Notes under the pieces: model-generated
Database searches by the model: none
The model's input: the letters and a program-made list of their open reading frames with translations, nothing else
What the model was told of the DNA's origin: nothing
Program-made: the position numbers and the translations under genes
In this document: one piece after another, positions 7,759 to 16,212 of the stretch
Position numbering within the stretch: the stretch's first letter is position 1
How the letters are laid out: every line of letters begins with the position of its first letter
Assembly (NCBI GenBank): GCA_036006425.1
Contig: DASYPQ010000005.1
Location: 62,001 to 126,000 of the forward strand
DNA from: DASYPQ01 sp036006425
Lineage (GTDB): Bacteria > Planctomycetota > UBA1135 > GCA-002686595
DNA: 64,000 nucleotides
Direction of reading: 5' to 3'

Positions 7759-9309
7759 ATGGAGATCCTCGAGAGCTACGTCCTGTCGCGCTGGCACAAG
7801 GGCTCGGGCGACCCCGTCCCGCTCCACAACCCGACGACCGAGGCGCCGATCGCGGAGGTCCGCTCCGGCGGAATCGACTTCCGCGCAGTCCTCCAGGCGG
7901 CGCGCGACCAGGGCGGTCCGGCCCTGCGGGCTCTGAGCTTCCGGGAGCGCGGCGCCCTGCTCAAGGGGCTCTCGGGAGCGATCCACGAGCGCCGCGAGGA
8001 CCTGATCACGGCCTCGATCGCGAACGGCGGCACGACCCGCTCGGACGCGAAGTTCGACATCGACGGCGCGATCGGGACCCTGGCGGCCTACGCCGCGCTC
8101 TCGGAGAAGCTCCCCGCCCGCCCCTTCCTCGTCGACGGCGACGGGATCCAGCTCGGTCGCACCGCGCGGTTCTGGGGCCAGCACGTCTGGGTCACGCGGC
8201 CCGGCGTCGCGGTGCACGTGAACGCCTTCAATTTCCCGGCCTGGGGGATGGTCGAGAAGATGGCCTGCGCGCTGCTCGCCGGCGTCCCCGTGGTCGAGAA
8301 ACCCGGAACTCCGACGGCGCTCGTCGCCGCGCGCGTCGCGCGCATCATCGTCGACTCCGGCCTCCTCCCGCCGCTCGCGTACCAGTTCGTCGCGGGCAGC
8401 GTCGGCGATCTCCTCGATTACCTGGGCCCGCAGGACTGCCTCGCGTTCACGGGCTCGTCCGCGACGGGCGCGAAGCTGCGCGGCCACGCGAACGTCGTGC
8501 GCCGGAACGTGCGCGTCAACATCGAGGCCGACTCGCTGAACGCCGCCGTGCTCGCGCCCGACGTCGAACCGGGCTCGGACTCGTGGAACCTGCTGCTCGC
8601 GAACGTCGCACTCGACGTGACGCAGAAGACCGGACAGAAGTGCACGGCGGTGCGCCGCGTGCTCGTCCCGGAGCAGCGCATGGACGCGCTCAAGACCGAT
8701 CTCGTCGCGGAGCTCTCGCGCATCAAGGTCGGCGATCCCGCCGAGAAGGAGACGCGGATGGGTCCGCTCGCGTCCGCGTCGCAGCTCGCCGACGTGCGCG
8801 CCGGCATGGGACGCTTCGCGAAAGCCGGGGAGATCGCGTGCGGAGGACCGGAGCCGCTCCGTCCGAAGGGCTACTTCGTCGCGCCGACGGTGTTCGTCGC
8901 GCGCGACGGCGAAGCGGCGGCGTTCCACGCCGAAGAAGTGTTCGGCCCCGTGACGACGCTGCTGCCGTACGCGGGCGACGCGGCGCGCGCGGCAGAGCTC
9001 GTCGGTCTCGGCGGCGGCGGTCTCGTCGCCAGCGCCTACTCGAACGACGCGACGTGGTGCGAGCAGTTCGTTCTCGCCGCGGCGCCGTGGAACGGCCGGC
9101 TGTGGCTCGGCAGCGACAAGCTGCAGGACCAGTCCCTGCCTCCCGGCATGGTGCTCCCGTCGATGGTGCACGGAGGCCCGGGTCGCGCCGGCGGAGGCGA
9201 GGAGCTCGGCGGCGAGCGCGGCCTCTCGTTCTACATGCAGCGGACGGCGCTGCAGGGATTCAAAGGCATCGTCGAGGGGAGCTTCGGAGCGGCTTCCGCC
9301 TCGACGTGA
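7759..9309 (+). CDS. PaaZ/BoxD-type CoA-semialdehyde dehydrogenase, single domain
   Basis: 516-residue aldehyde dehydrogenase closest in pattern to the N-terminal half of PaaZ: LESYVLSRWHKG, GGPALRALSFRERGALLKGL and NAFNFPAWGMVEKMACALLAGVP. The catalytic Cys is in QKTGQKCTAVRR and the general-base Glu in NIEADSLNA. PaaZ proteins are about 680 residues with a C-terminal MaoC-like hydratase that opens the oxepin-CoA ring. That domain is missing here and the gene ends normally. The stand-alone form fits BoxD-like 3,4-dehydroadipyl-CoA semialdehyde dehydrogenases of the epoxybenzoyl-CoA pathway or a split PaaZ. No other paa or box genes are in the window, so the substrate is open. Confidence 0.85.
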   Translation: MEILESYVLSRWHKGSGDPVPLHNPTTEAPIAEVRSGGIDFRAVLQAARDQGGPALRALSFRERGALLKGLSGAIHERREDLITASIANGGTTRSDAKFDIDGAIGTLAAYAALSEKLPARPFLVDGDGIQLGRTARFWGQHVWVTRPGVAVHVNAFNFPAWGMVEKMACALLAGVPVVEKPGTPTALVAARVARIIVDSGLLPPLAYQFVAGSVGDLLDYLGPQDCLAFTGSSATGAKLRGHANVVRRNVRVNIEADSLNAAVLAPDVEPGSDSWNLLLANVALDVTQKTGQKCTAVRRVLVPEQRMDALKTDLVAELSRIKVGDPAEKETRMGPLASASQLADVRAGMGRFAKAGEIACGGPEPLRPKGYFVAPTVFVARDGEAAAFHAEEVFGPVTTLLPYAGDAARAAELVGLGGGGLVASAYSNDATWCEQFVLAAAPWNGRLWLGSDKLQDQSLPPGMVLPSMVHGGPGRAGGGEELGGERGLSFYMQRTALQGFKGIVEGSFGAASAST

Positions 9310-9320
9310 AAGGAGATGCG

Positions 9321-9707
9321 ATGCGCGCGTTCGACAAGTTCGTGATCTCGGGAGCGTCTCTCGCCGTGCTCGCGTCACTCCCCGGATGTCTCGCCGGCGC
9401 CGTCGCGGCGGGCGCGGTCACCGCCGCGTACGTCGGCGGGGACCTCGAAGCGCACCTCGAGGGGAGTCCGAAACGGATCGTCGAGGCGTCGGAAGCCGCG
9501 CTCGAGGACATGGACGTCCGCGTCGTGTCGTCCGACGCGAGCGGCGTCGACGGCAAGGTCGTCGGGCGCACCGCGCTCGACAAGAAGGTCGAGATCACGG
9601 TCGGGCGCGAGACGGACACGACGTCCAAGATCTCGATCCGGATCGACACCTTCGGGGACGAGACGCTGTCCCGGCAGATCCTCGACAAGATCCGCGCGAG
9701 GCTCTGA
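9321..9707 (+). CDS. DUF3568-like small lipoprotein
   Basis: 128 residues with a lipoprotein signal peptide ending in LASLPGC (Cys about residue 23), then a compact domain (YVGGDLEAHLEGSPKRIVEASEAALEDMDVRVV ... TVGRETDTTSKISIRI). This is the pattern of DUF3568 proteins, small exported proteins of unknown role. A clear AAGGAG ribosome-binding site precedes the ATG at 9321. It lies 11 bases after the dehydrogenase stop and is probably cotranscribed with it. Confidence 0.75.
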   Translation: MRAFDKFVISGASLAVLASLPGCLAGAVAAGAVTAAYVGGDLEAHLEGSPKRIVEASEAALEDMDVRVVSSDASGVDGKVVGRTALDKKVEITVGRETDTTSKISIRIDTFGDETLSRQILDKIRARL

Positions 9708-9722
9708 TCCCCCGAAAAGAAC

Positions 9723-9753
9723 CCAGGGCGCAGGCTCTTGGCCTGCGCCCTGG
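9723..9753. terminator. Intrinsic terminator between DUF3568 gene and comEC
   Basis: Perfect 13-base-pair stem (CCAGGGCGCAGGC / GCCTGCGCCCTGG) with a 5-base TCTTG loop. On the minus strand it is followed by a T-rich run (TTCTTTTC), so it best serves as the rho-independent terminator of comEC. It may also stop the plus-strand unit. Confidence 0.75.
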
Positions 9754-9823
9754 CTTCGATCCGCGCGGATCCCCGAGAGTCTGCCTTCTCTCGGTCGGGC
9801 GCCGTGCAGGTTCCGTGCCAGAT

Positions 9824-12163
9824 TCAGGGGAGTTCGAGCGCGAGCGGCCCCTCGACCGCCGTCGAGCGGACTTGGATCCCGCGCCGCGCGAGCTCCCGGC
9901 TGACGGAGGCCGTCCCCGACGTGCTGATCCAGATCTCCGCGGGTGCGAGGGCCGCGACCAGGGGCCCGAGCTGCTGCGTCTCGGACCCGTGGTGCGGGAA
10001 CAGCAGCAGGCGGACGGGAGTCGGTCCAGGGTCCGACGCGAGCCAGGTCGCGAGCCCCTCCGCCTCCGCGTCCCCGCACAGGACGATGCGGGAGTCGCGC
10101 CAGCGGACCTCGAGACAGCGCGAGCCCTCGTTGCCCTCGACGTCCAGGCTGCGGGAGAGCTCGAGATCCGGCCCGTCCGGCCCGGAATCCAATCGGGGGA
10201 GGCGCATCCGGCCCGGGCGCACGTCGATCCGGGGCACGGTGTGCGGAAGGCGCCCGCTGACCTGTGCGGGGACCGCACCTGCCCAGACGACAGGCGGGTG
10301 CCGCTCGACGAGCCAGTCGAGCGCTCCCGCGTGGTCGCGGTCGGGATGGGAGAGGACCACCCCGATGCGTTCGGCGTCCCAGGCGCGCACGAGCGGACCC
10401 AGGGCCTCGCGGTCGACCTCGGCGCGGTCCCGCGACCCCGCGTCGAACACCCAGACGCCGCCCCCCGGCCCGCGGACGAGCACGGCCGTCCCGTGGCCGA
10501 CGTCGAGCGCGTGGAGCTCGAGACCCGCCGGCGCGAGGACCCAGGGGAGGAGGACGACGCCCCAAGCCGCCGCGGCGACGCGCGGGAGCCAGGCCGCCTG
10601 GCCCGGGCGCCGCGCGAGCGCGAGGAGCGTCGCGCCCGAGGCGATCAGGAGGAGCGCCAGGGGACGCGGCGGGAGGAGGCCGGGCGTCCCCGGGATCCGG
10701 TCGAACGCTCCGAGCATCGAGACCATGCCGCGGACGGGGAGGTCGAGGAGCGCTTCCGGCACGAGCCCGGGGACGAGGAGCCAGACCCAGCCGGCGACGA
10801 GGATCCATGCGACCGGAACGGCGATCGCGGGGGTCGCGAGGATGCCGGCGGGACTCCACTCCCCGAAGTGGAACCACACGACGGCCGAGGTCGCGAGCAC
10901 GGCCGCGAGCGACGCGGCGATCGAGTAGAGCGCGGCGTCGAGGATCTTCTGCGCGAGCACCCGCGCGAGCTCGGGCCGCGGACGGCCCGTCGCTCCGGCC
11001 GGCGCGATCCGCCCCTCGCCCGGCAACGCGGACCGGAGGAGCCGGACCGTCGGCCCGGTCGCGAGGATCAGCCCGAGCGTCGCGGCATACGTGAGCTCGA
11101 CGGACACCGAGACCGCCGCGTCCGGATGCACGAGGCATTCGCACAGGAGCGCGAGCGACCAGATCGAGAGAGGGTCGTTCGCGCGCGGCATGTGGCGGGC
11201 GGGGGAATCGGCGAACGGCGTGCGCACGCGGAATCCGTGCGCGACCGAGCTCATCACCCACGCGAGTGCCGAGCGCGTGACGGGCGGGCCCGCGCCCGCG
11301 ACCGGCACGAAGAGGAGCAGGATCGCGGCGCGCACGTGCTCGAAGCCCGGGTGCACGCGTCCCGCGGTCGCGGCGCGCGCGAGGAAGGCGAGGCAGCGCG
11401 CGAGCGGCCCCGCGAGCAGGATCGCGACGAGCGCGATCTGCAGTCCGCTGATCGCGAGCACGTGGAACGTGCCCGTGCGCACGAAGAGGTCGCCGACGCC
11501 GTGCGGAAGATCCGTGAGGTCCCCGAACAGGAGTCCGGCGACGAGCGCGCGCGTCAGCGGATCCGGAAGTCGCGACGTGCGCTCGAGCAGGCGCGCGCGG
11601 ACGCGTTCGAGGGGCGCCGTCAGCTGCGCCGCGAGCCCGATCGCGCCGGCGCGCAGGCGCACGACCTCGTCCGGTCCGCGCTCGGGGTCCGGCGGCATCG
11701 TCGCGCGCCGGCGCGGTCCGGGCTCGGGCCCGCGGGCGAACGGCGTCGCGGGTTCGCCCGGAAGGACCGCAACCTCCTCGCCGGCCTCGAGCGTGCCGCG
11801 CACGAGCGCGACGCCGAGCGCGGCACCCTCCACCGTGCCCTGCGCGCGCTCCCCGGCGCCGTCGGTCGGCCGCCACGTGCCGAACGCCGTGCGCTCCGGC
11901 GTCGTCGGCGACTCCGGTGCTCGCGGAGCCGCGCGCAGGCTCGCCGCGGCGGCGAGCAGGAGGACGAGGGCGGCCCAGCCGCTTCCGCGCACGCGCCCTC
12001 GCGCGGCGAATCCGGCGCACGGAGCGCCGAGCGCGAGGGCTCGGGCCCACGCGGCGGGCAGCAGCGCCGTCGCTCCGAGCGCCGAACCGACGAAGACGGC
12101 CGCTGCGACCGCGAAGAGCGGCCGCTCGAGCGGTGCGCGCGCCGCGTCCGCGTGGTTCTCCAT
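9824..12163 (-). CDS. comEC: ComEC/Rec2 DNA-uptake channel
   Basis: 779-residue inner-membrane channel through which single-stranded DNA enters during natural transformation. Several N-terminal hydrophobic helices precede the competence domain. That domain has the diagnostic LTRALVAGLLFGD and FHVLAISGLQIALVAILLAG segments, then multiple helices up to about residue 540. The C-terminal third is a metallo-beta-lactamase-like domain (HALDVGHGTAVLV, LSHPDRDHAGALDWL, LLFPHHGS). All expected domains are present and full length. The ATG at 12163 diverges from coaD across 51 bases. Together with the split comM at 1471-2529 it is the only competence gene seen. Confidence 0.93.
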   Translation of the reverse strand: MENHADAARAPLERPLFAVAAAVFVGSALGATALLPAAWARALALGAPCAGFAARGRVRGSGWAALVLLLAAAASLRAAPRAPESPTTPERTAFGTWRPTDGAGERAQGTVEGAALGVALVRGTLEAGEEVAVLPGEPATPFARGPEPGPRRRATMPPDPERGPDEVVRLRAGAIGLAAQLTAPLERVRARLLERTSRLPDPLTRALVAGLLFGDLTDLPHGVGDLFVRTGTFHVLAISGLQIALVAILLAGPLARCLAFLARAATAGRVHPGFEHVRAAILLLFVPVAGAGPPVTRSALAWVMSSVAHGFRVRTPFADSPARHMPRANDPLSIWSLALLCECLVHPDAAVSVSVELTYAATLGLILATGPTVRLLRSALPGEGRIAPAGATGRPRPELARVLAQKILDAALYSIAASLAAVLATSAVVWFHFGEWSPAGILATPAIAVPVAWILVAGWVWLLVPGLVPEALLDLPVRGMVSMLGAFDRIPGTPGLLPPRPLALLLIASGATLLALARRPGQAAWLPRVAAAAWGVVLLPWVLAPAGLELHALDVGHGTAVLVRGPGGGVWVFDAGSRDRAEVDREALGPLVRAWDAERIGVVLSHPDRDHAGALDWLVERHPPVVWAGAVPAQVSGRLPHTVPRIDVRPGRMRLPRLDSGPDGPDLELSRSLDVEGNEGSRCLEVRWRDSRIVLCGDAEAEGLATWLASDPGPTPVRLLLFPHHGSETQQLGPLVAALAPAEIWISTSGTASVSRELARRGIQVRSTAVEGPLALELP

Positions 12164-12202
12164 GCGACTTGGGGACCGGCGGGATCGCGGCGCGGTTGCA
12201 GC

Positions 12203-12208
12203 TAGAAT
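12203..12208 (+). promoter_or_regulatory. Candidate -10 element of coaD
   Basis: TAGAAT ends only 6 bases before the coaD ATG, which predicts transcription starting at or next to the A of ATG. No Shine-Dalgarno is present. Confidence 0.55.
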
Positions 12209-12214
12209 GCGCGC

Positions 12215-12706
12215 ATGGCGCGGCACGCCCTCTTCCCCGGCACGTTCGACCCGTTCACGCGCGGCCACCTGGACCTCGTCGCGCGCGCGAGCGCCCTCTT
12301 CGGCAAGGTGACCGTCGGCGTCGCCCGGAACCCGGAGAAGCAGTCGCTGTTCAGCGCGGAGGAGAGGGCGGAGCTCGTCCGCGCCTCGGTCAAGGAGCTT
12401 CCGGGCGTCGGGGTCGCGCTCGTCCCCGGGCTCGTCGTCGCGGCGTGCGAGGAGCTCGGCGCGGACGTCCTCGTGCGCGGAGTCCGCGGCGGGACGGATT
12501 TCGAGTTCGAGGTCCAGATGGCGCGGACGAACCGCGTCCTGAATCCGCGCATCGACACGGTGCTGCTCGCTCCCGCGCCGGAGTTCGCCCACGTCTCGAG
12601 CACGCTCGTGCGCCAGATCGCGTCGCTCGGCGGCGACGCGTCGCCGTTCGTCCCCGAGGCCGTCGCGCAGGCCCTGCGCGCCCGATTCCAACGTCCACGC
12701 AGTTGA
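12215..12706 (+). CDS. coaD: Phosphopantetheine adenylyltransferase
   Basis: 163 residues, standard CoaD length. Transfers AMP from ATP to 4'-phosphopantetheine, the penultimate step of coenzyme A synthesis. The nucleotidyltransferase signature is PGTFDPFTRGHLD (HxGH-type His18), followed by VRGVRGGTDFEFEVQMARTNR and the C-terminal VSSTLVRQI ATP-binding motif. It heads a short plus-strand unit with ridA, and reads divergently from comEC. Confidence 0.97.
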   Translation: MARHALFPGTFDPFTRGHLDLVARASALFGKVTVGVARNPEKQSLFSAEERAELVRASVKELPGVGVALVPGLVVAACEELGADVLVRGVRGGTDFEFEVQMARTNRVLNPRIDTVLLAPAPEFAHVSSTLVRQIASLGGDASPFVPEAVAQALRARFQRPRS

Positions 12707-12723
12707 AGGAGCACACCCCGCCC

Positions 12724-13119
12724 ATGGCCGATCGCGAGCGCATCGCCACTCCTCCCGCCCGTCCGGCCCCGGCTGCGATCGGCCCGTACAGCCAGGCGAT
12801 CCGCGCCGGCGGGCTCGTCCACTGCTCCGGGCAGATCGCGATCGATCCCGCGACCGGCGCGCTGATCCAAGGGAACGTCGCCGAGCAGACCGAGCGCGCG
12901 CTGCAGAATCTCGCCGCGGTCCTGGCCGCGGCGGGGACGGATTTCTCGCGCGCCGTGAAGTGCACCGTCTACCTGAAGCACATCGCGGATTTCACGGCGA
13001 TGAACGAGGTCTACGCGCGCCACTTCCCGGGCGGTGCCCCGCCCGCGCGCTCGACCGTCGGCGTCGCGGACCTCCCCCGGGGCGCCCTGGTCGAAATCGA
13101 CTGTATGGCCCTCGTCTAG
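12724..13119 (+). CDS. ridA: RidA family enamine/imine deaminase
   Basis: 131 residues, typical of RidA (YjgF/YER057c/UK114). It hydrolyses reactive 2-aminoacrylate and related enamines from PLP enzymes, protecting metabolism. Motifs: AIGPYSQAIRAGGLVHCSGQIA near the N-terminus, the conserved Arg in PPARSTVGVADLPRGALVEID, and TVYLKHIADFTAMNEVY in the middle. A GAAGGAG ribosome-binding site lies 11 bases before the ATG and overlaps the coaD stop region, so cotranslation with coaD is likely. Confidence 0.95.
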   Translation: MADRERIATPPARPAPAAIGPYSQAIRAGGLVHCSGQIAIDPATGALIQGNVAEQTERALQNLAAVLAAAGTDFSRAVKCTVYLKHIADFTAMNEVYARHFPGGAPPARSTVGVADLPRGALVEIDCMALV

Positions 13120-13182
13120 CCCCTGCGGGGTCGGATCGCCTCAGGAACGCCTCTCCGGGAGGCCGACAAGAGGACCGGCCCC

Positions 13183-16155
13183 ATGGCATCGGAAAGTCCC
13201 GAAGTCGATCCCCGGGCGGAGGACTCCGTGCTCGCACCGGGCGCGCGGAAGCCGCCGCCCTGGCACCTCGTCATCTACGGATTGACGGCGCTCTCCGTGC
13301 TCGCGCTCGGCGGCGTGCTGTTCCTCGACCGGCAGGTCAACGCCTTCTACGGACGCTCCGTCGCCCAGACGCGGATCTGGTCGAACCGGCAGGAGAGCTA
13401 CGCCCAGCTCGGGCGCCTCGCGACCGAGCTCGTCGAGCCCGAGCTCGAGTCCCCGGGGGCCGGGACGCTCGCGCCGGATCCGGCTCGCATGCGCACGGCC
13501 GCGGCGGCGTTCCACTCCGAGATCGAGCGCGCGCTCGCGGAAGCGAACCAGAACGCGGTCGGCGCCTTGCACGCGACGCTGCTCGAGGAGCTCCGCGCGC
13601 TTCGGGACGCGGCGGACGAAGCGCAGCAGGAGACCGAGGCCTGGATGAAGTGCTTGTCCGGACGGAATGTCCAGTTCTCCGAGGCGAGCATCCACGCCGG
13701 GGCCGTGAACCGCGCGCGCAAGACGGTGCACAAGCGCATCGAGGAAATGGAGCAGCGCACGCGCGAGATCCTGCGCCTCAATCTCTTCGACCAGGAGGGC
13801 GCCGTCGGCGACCTCCGCGCCACGGAGATGGCCGTCGTCGTCGTCGTGGCGCTGGCTCTCGTCGGGCTGTGCCTGTACGGGCGCCGCATGTGGCGGCACT
13901 CGGTGATCGCGGCCCACGACCTCGACCGCTCCGAGGCGATCGTGCGCGACAGCGAGCGACGGATGCGCCTCGTCCTCGACTCGGCGCACGACGCGTTCGT
14001 CGCGATGGACATGAACGGGCGCATCGTCGAGTGGAACGCGCGCGCCGAGGCCGTCTTCGGCTGGAAACGCGCGGACGTCCTCGGCCGCAGCCTCGCCGAG
14101 ACGGTGGTTCCTCCGGAGCAGCGCGAGGGGCACCGCGTCGGACTCGAGCGCTACCTCCGCGAGGGGACGTCGAACGTCCTCGGGCGCTGCGTCGAGATGG
14201 TCGCGTTGCGTCGGTCGGGGGTCCTCTTCCCCGTCGAGATGGCCGCGACGGCGGCCCACACGGACGACCACATCACCTTCAGCGCGTTCGTGCGCGACAT
14301 CACCGAGCGCAAGCGCAACGAGGAAGCTCTGCGCAAGAGCGAGGAGCGCTTCGAGCTCGCCGTGCGCGGATCGTCGGACGGTCTGTGGGACTGGAACGTG
14401 ATCTGGAACGAGTTCTACCTCTCGCCGCGCTGCAAGGAGCTCTTGCATGCCGAGGATCTCGCCTCGGTCAAGAACCACGAGGACTGGCAGGACCTCATCC
14501 ACCCGGCGGATCAGGAGGGAGTGCAGAAGGCGCTGCGCCGGCACTTCCACGAGCGCACGCCGTTCGACGTCGAATGCCGGCTGCGGATGGGCGGCGGGAA
14601 CTACCGCTGGTTCCGCGTGCGCGGACAGGCGGTCTGGAACGAGCACGGCGAGGCCGTGCGGATCGCCGGCTCGATCACCGACATCACGCAGCAGAAGCAG
14701 ACGATCGAGAGCCTGCTCCGCCTGCAGGGCATCGCGGAGGCGAAGGCGCAGATCGAGGCGCAGGCGAGCCAGCTCGCGACGAAGACGACCGAGCTCGAGC
14801 TCGCGCGCGAGGCCGCCGAAGCCGCCAACCGGAGCAAGAGCGAGTTCCTCGCGAACATGAGCCACGAGATCCGCACGCCGATGACGGCGATCCTCGGCTA
14901 CTCGGACCTCCTCGCGAACCCGAGCCTCTCCTCCGAGGACCGGCGCGACGGCGTGCAGCGCATCCGACAGAACGGGCGGCACCTGCTCGCGGTCCTGAAC
15001 GACATCCTCGACATCTCGAAGATCGAGGCCGGCAAGATGACCGTCGAGCGCATCGAGTGCCCCGTGCAAGAGATCGTGACGGAGATCGCGGCGCTGCTCA
15101 GACCTCGCGCGGTGGAGAAAGGCCTCGAGCTGTCGGTCGAGTTCTCGGGTCGCGTGCCCGCGACGATTCGCAGCGACCCGACCCGCCTGCGCCAGATCCT
15201 GATGAACCTGATCGGCAACGCGATCAAGTTCACCGAGCGCGGCCACGTGCGGCTCGTCGTCGGCATGTCGCCCGAGGAGACCGCGAGGAGCCCGCACATC
15301 GCCTTCGAGGTGGTCGACAGCGGGATCGGCATGACCGAGGAGCAGATCGGAACGCTCTTCCGGCCGTTCACGCAGGCGGATCCCTCGATGGCGCGCCGCT
15401 TCGGCGGGACCGGTCTCGGCCTCATCATCTCGCGCCGTCTGGCGGAGATGCTCGGCGGCAGCATCTCGGTGACGAGCCGCCCGGGCCACGGCGCCACCTT
15501 CCACGTCGAGATCGACACGGGTCCCCTCGACGGCGTCGAGATGATCCTTCCGATCCAGGGCGCGGAGCTTCTCACCCGCGACGAAACGCCGCCGGGGCAC
15601 GACGTGCGGGCGAGCGCCGGGGGCGAGTGTCTCCTCGCGGGCATCCGCGTGCTCCTCGCCGACGACGCGCGCGACAACCGGAAGATCGTGTCGTGGCACC
15701 TGCGCCGCGCCGGAGCGACCGTCGATCTCGCCGAGAACGGCAAGATCGCCGTCGAGCAGGCGATGGCCGGCAACGCGACGACGGGCGCCTACGACTGCGT
15801 GCTCATGGACATGCAGATGCCGGAGCTCGACGGATTCTCGGCGACGAAGATGCTGCGCGAGAAGGGCTTCACGCAGCCGATCATCGCGCTCACCGCGCAC
15901 GCGATGACGGGCGACCGCGAGCAGTGCCTCGCCGCGGGCTGCGACGACTACGCAACGAAGCCGATCGATCCGCACGAGGTCGTCCTCGCCATCGCGCGTT
16001 GGGTCGCGTCGAGGCGCGGAGTCGACGCCGTCGGCGCGGCGCTGCCGAAGAAGCCGGCGGAATCTCCCGCGCCGGCGTCCGACCCGGTACCCGACGAAAC
16101 GACGCCGCGCGGATCGAAGGAAACCAAGGCGAAAGCCCGCCGCAAGTCGAGCTGA
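13183..16155 (+). CDS. Hybrid sensor histidine kinase with two PAS domains and a receiver
   Basis: 990-residue membrane two-component sensor. Two transmembrane helices (about residues 28-50 and 208-232) enclose a mostly helical periplasmic region. Two PAS domains follow (about 255-380, ending FVRDITERKRNEEAL; about 385-505, ending SITDITQQKQ), then a coiled linker. The HisKA domain has FLANMSHEIRTP with phospho-acceptor His561, followed by a HATPase domain with NLIGNAIKFT and FGGTGLGL. The receiver (about 815-940) carries LMDMQMPELDG with Asp876 and YATKPI. After that is a Lys/Pro-rich tail without a recognisable output or Hpt domain. No partner regulator is adjacent; the following gene is ychF. 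Signal unknown. Confidence 0.93.
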   Translation: MASESPEVDPRAEDSVLAPGARKPPPWHLVIYGLTALSVLALGGVLFLDRQVNAFYGRSVAQTRIWSNRQESYAQLGRLATELVEPELESPGAGTLAPDPARMRTAAAAFHSEIERALAEANQNAVGALHATLLEELRALRDAADEAQQETEAWMKCLSGRNVQFSEASIHAGAVNRARKTVHKRIEEMEQRTREILRLNLFDQEGAVGDLRATEMAVVVVVALALVGLCLYGRRMWRHSVIAAHDLDRSEAIVRDSERRMRLVLDSAHDAFVAMDMNGRIVEWNARAEAVFGWKRADVLGRSLAETVVPPEQREGHRVGLERYLREGTSNVLGRCVEMVALRRSGVLFPVEMAATAAHTDDHITFSAFVRDITERKRNEEALRKSEERFELAVRGSSDGLWDWNVIWNEFYLSPRCKELLHAEDLASVKNHEDWQDLIHPADQEGVQKALRRHFHERTPFDVECRLRMGGGNYRWFRVRGQAVWNEHGEAVRIAGSITDITQQKQTIESLLRLQGIAEAKAQIEAQASQLATKTTELELAREAAEAANRSKSEFLANMSHEIRTPMTAILGYSDLLANPSLSSEDRRDGVQRIRQNGRHLLAVLNDILDISKIEAGKMTVERIECPVQEIVTEIAALLRPRAVEKGLELSVEFSGRVPATIRSDPTRLRQILMNLIGNAIKFTERGHVRLVVGMSPEETARSPHIAFEVVDSGIGMTEEQIGTLFRPFTQADPSMARRFGGTGLGLIISRRLAEMLGGSISVTSRPGHGATFHVEIDTGPLDGVEMILPIQGAELLTRDETPPGHDVRASAGGECLLAGIRVLLADDARDNRKIVSWHLRRAGATVDLAENGKIAVEQAMAGNATTGAYDCVLMDMQMPELDGFSATKMLREKGFTQPIIALTAHAMTGDREQCLAAGCDDYATKPIDPHEVVLAIARWVASRRGVDAVGAALPKKPAESPAPASDPVPDETTPRGSKETKAKARRKSS

Positions 16156-16160
16156 CCGCA

Positions 16161-16181
16161 CCTCCGGCCTCACGCCGGAGG
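16161..16181. terminator. Hairpin after the histidine kinase gene
   Basis: 8-base-pair GC stem (CCTCCGGC / GCCGGAGG, loop CTCAC) six bases after the stop codon. There is no T-run, so termination activity is plausible but not certain. Confidence 0.45.
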
Positions 16182-16192
16182 CATTCGGACGC

Positions 16193-16198
16193 TAGACT
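16193..16198 (+). promoter_or_regulatory. Candidate -10 element of ychF
   Basis: TAGACT ends 14 bases before the ychF ATG, directly after the hairpin that closes the kinase gene. Confidence 0.45.
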
Positions 16199-16212
16199 CT
16201 CCCGCCGTTTCC

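Noticed and set aside
13121..13131. Short CCCC-TGC-GGGG hairpin after ridA as a terminator
   Set aside because: Only four base pairs, no T-run; too weak to list.
13141..16173. Long minus-strand open frame opposite the histidine kinase
   Set aside because: Arg/Asp/Leu-rich translation with no family; typical antisense shadow in GC-rich DNA. The plus strand holds a full hybrid kinase.
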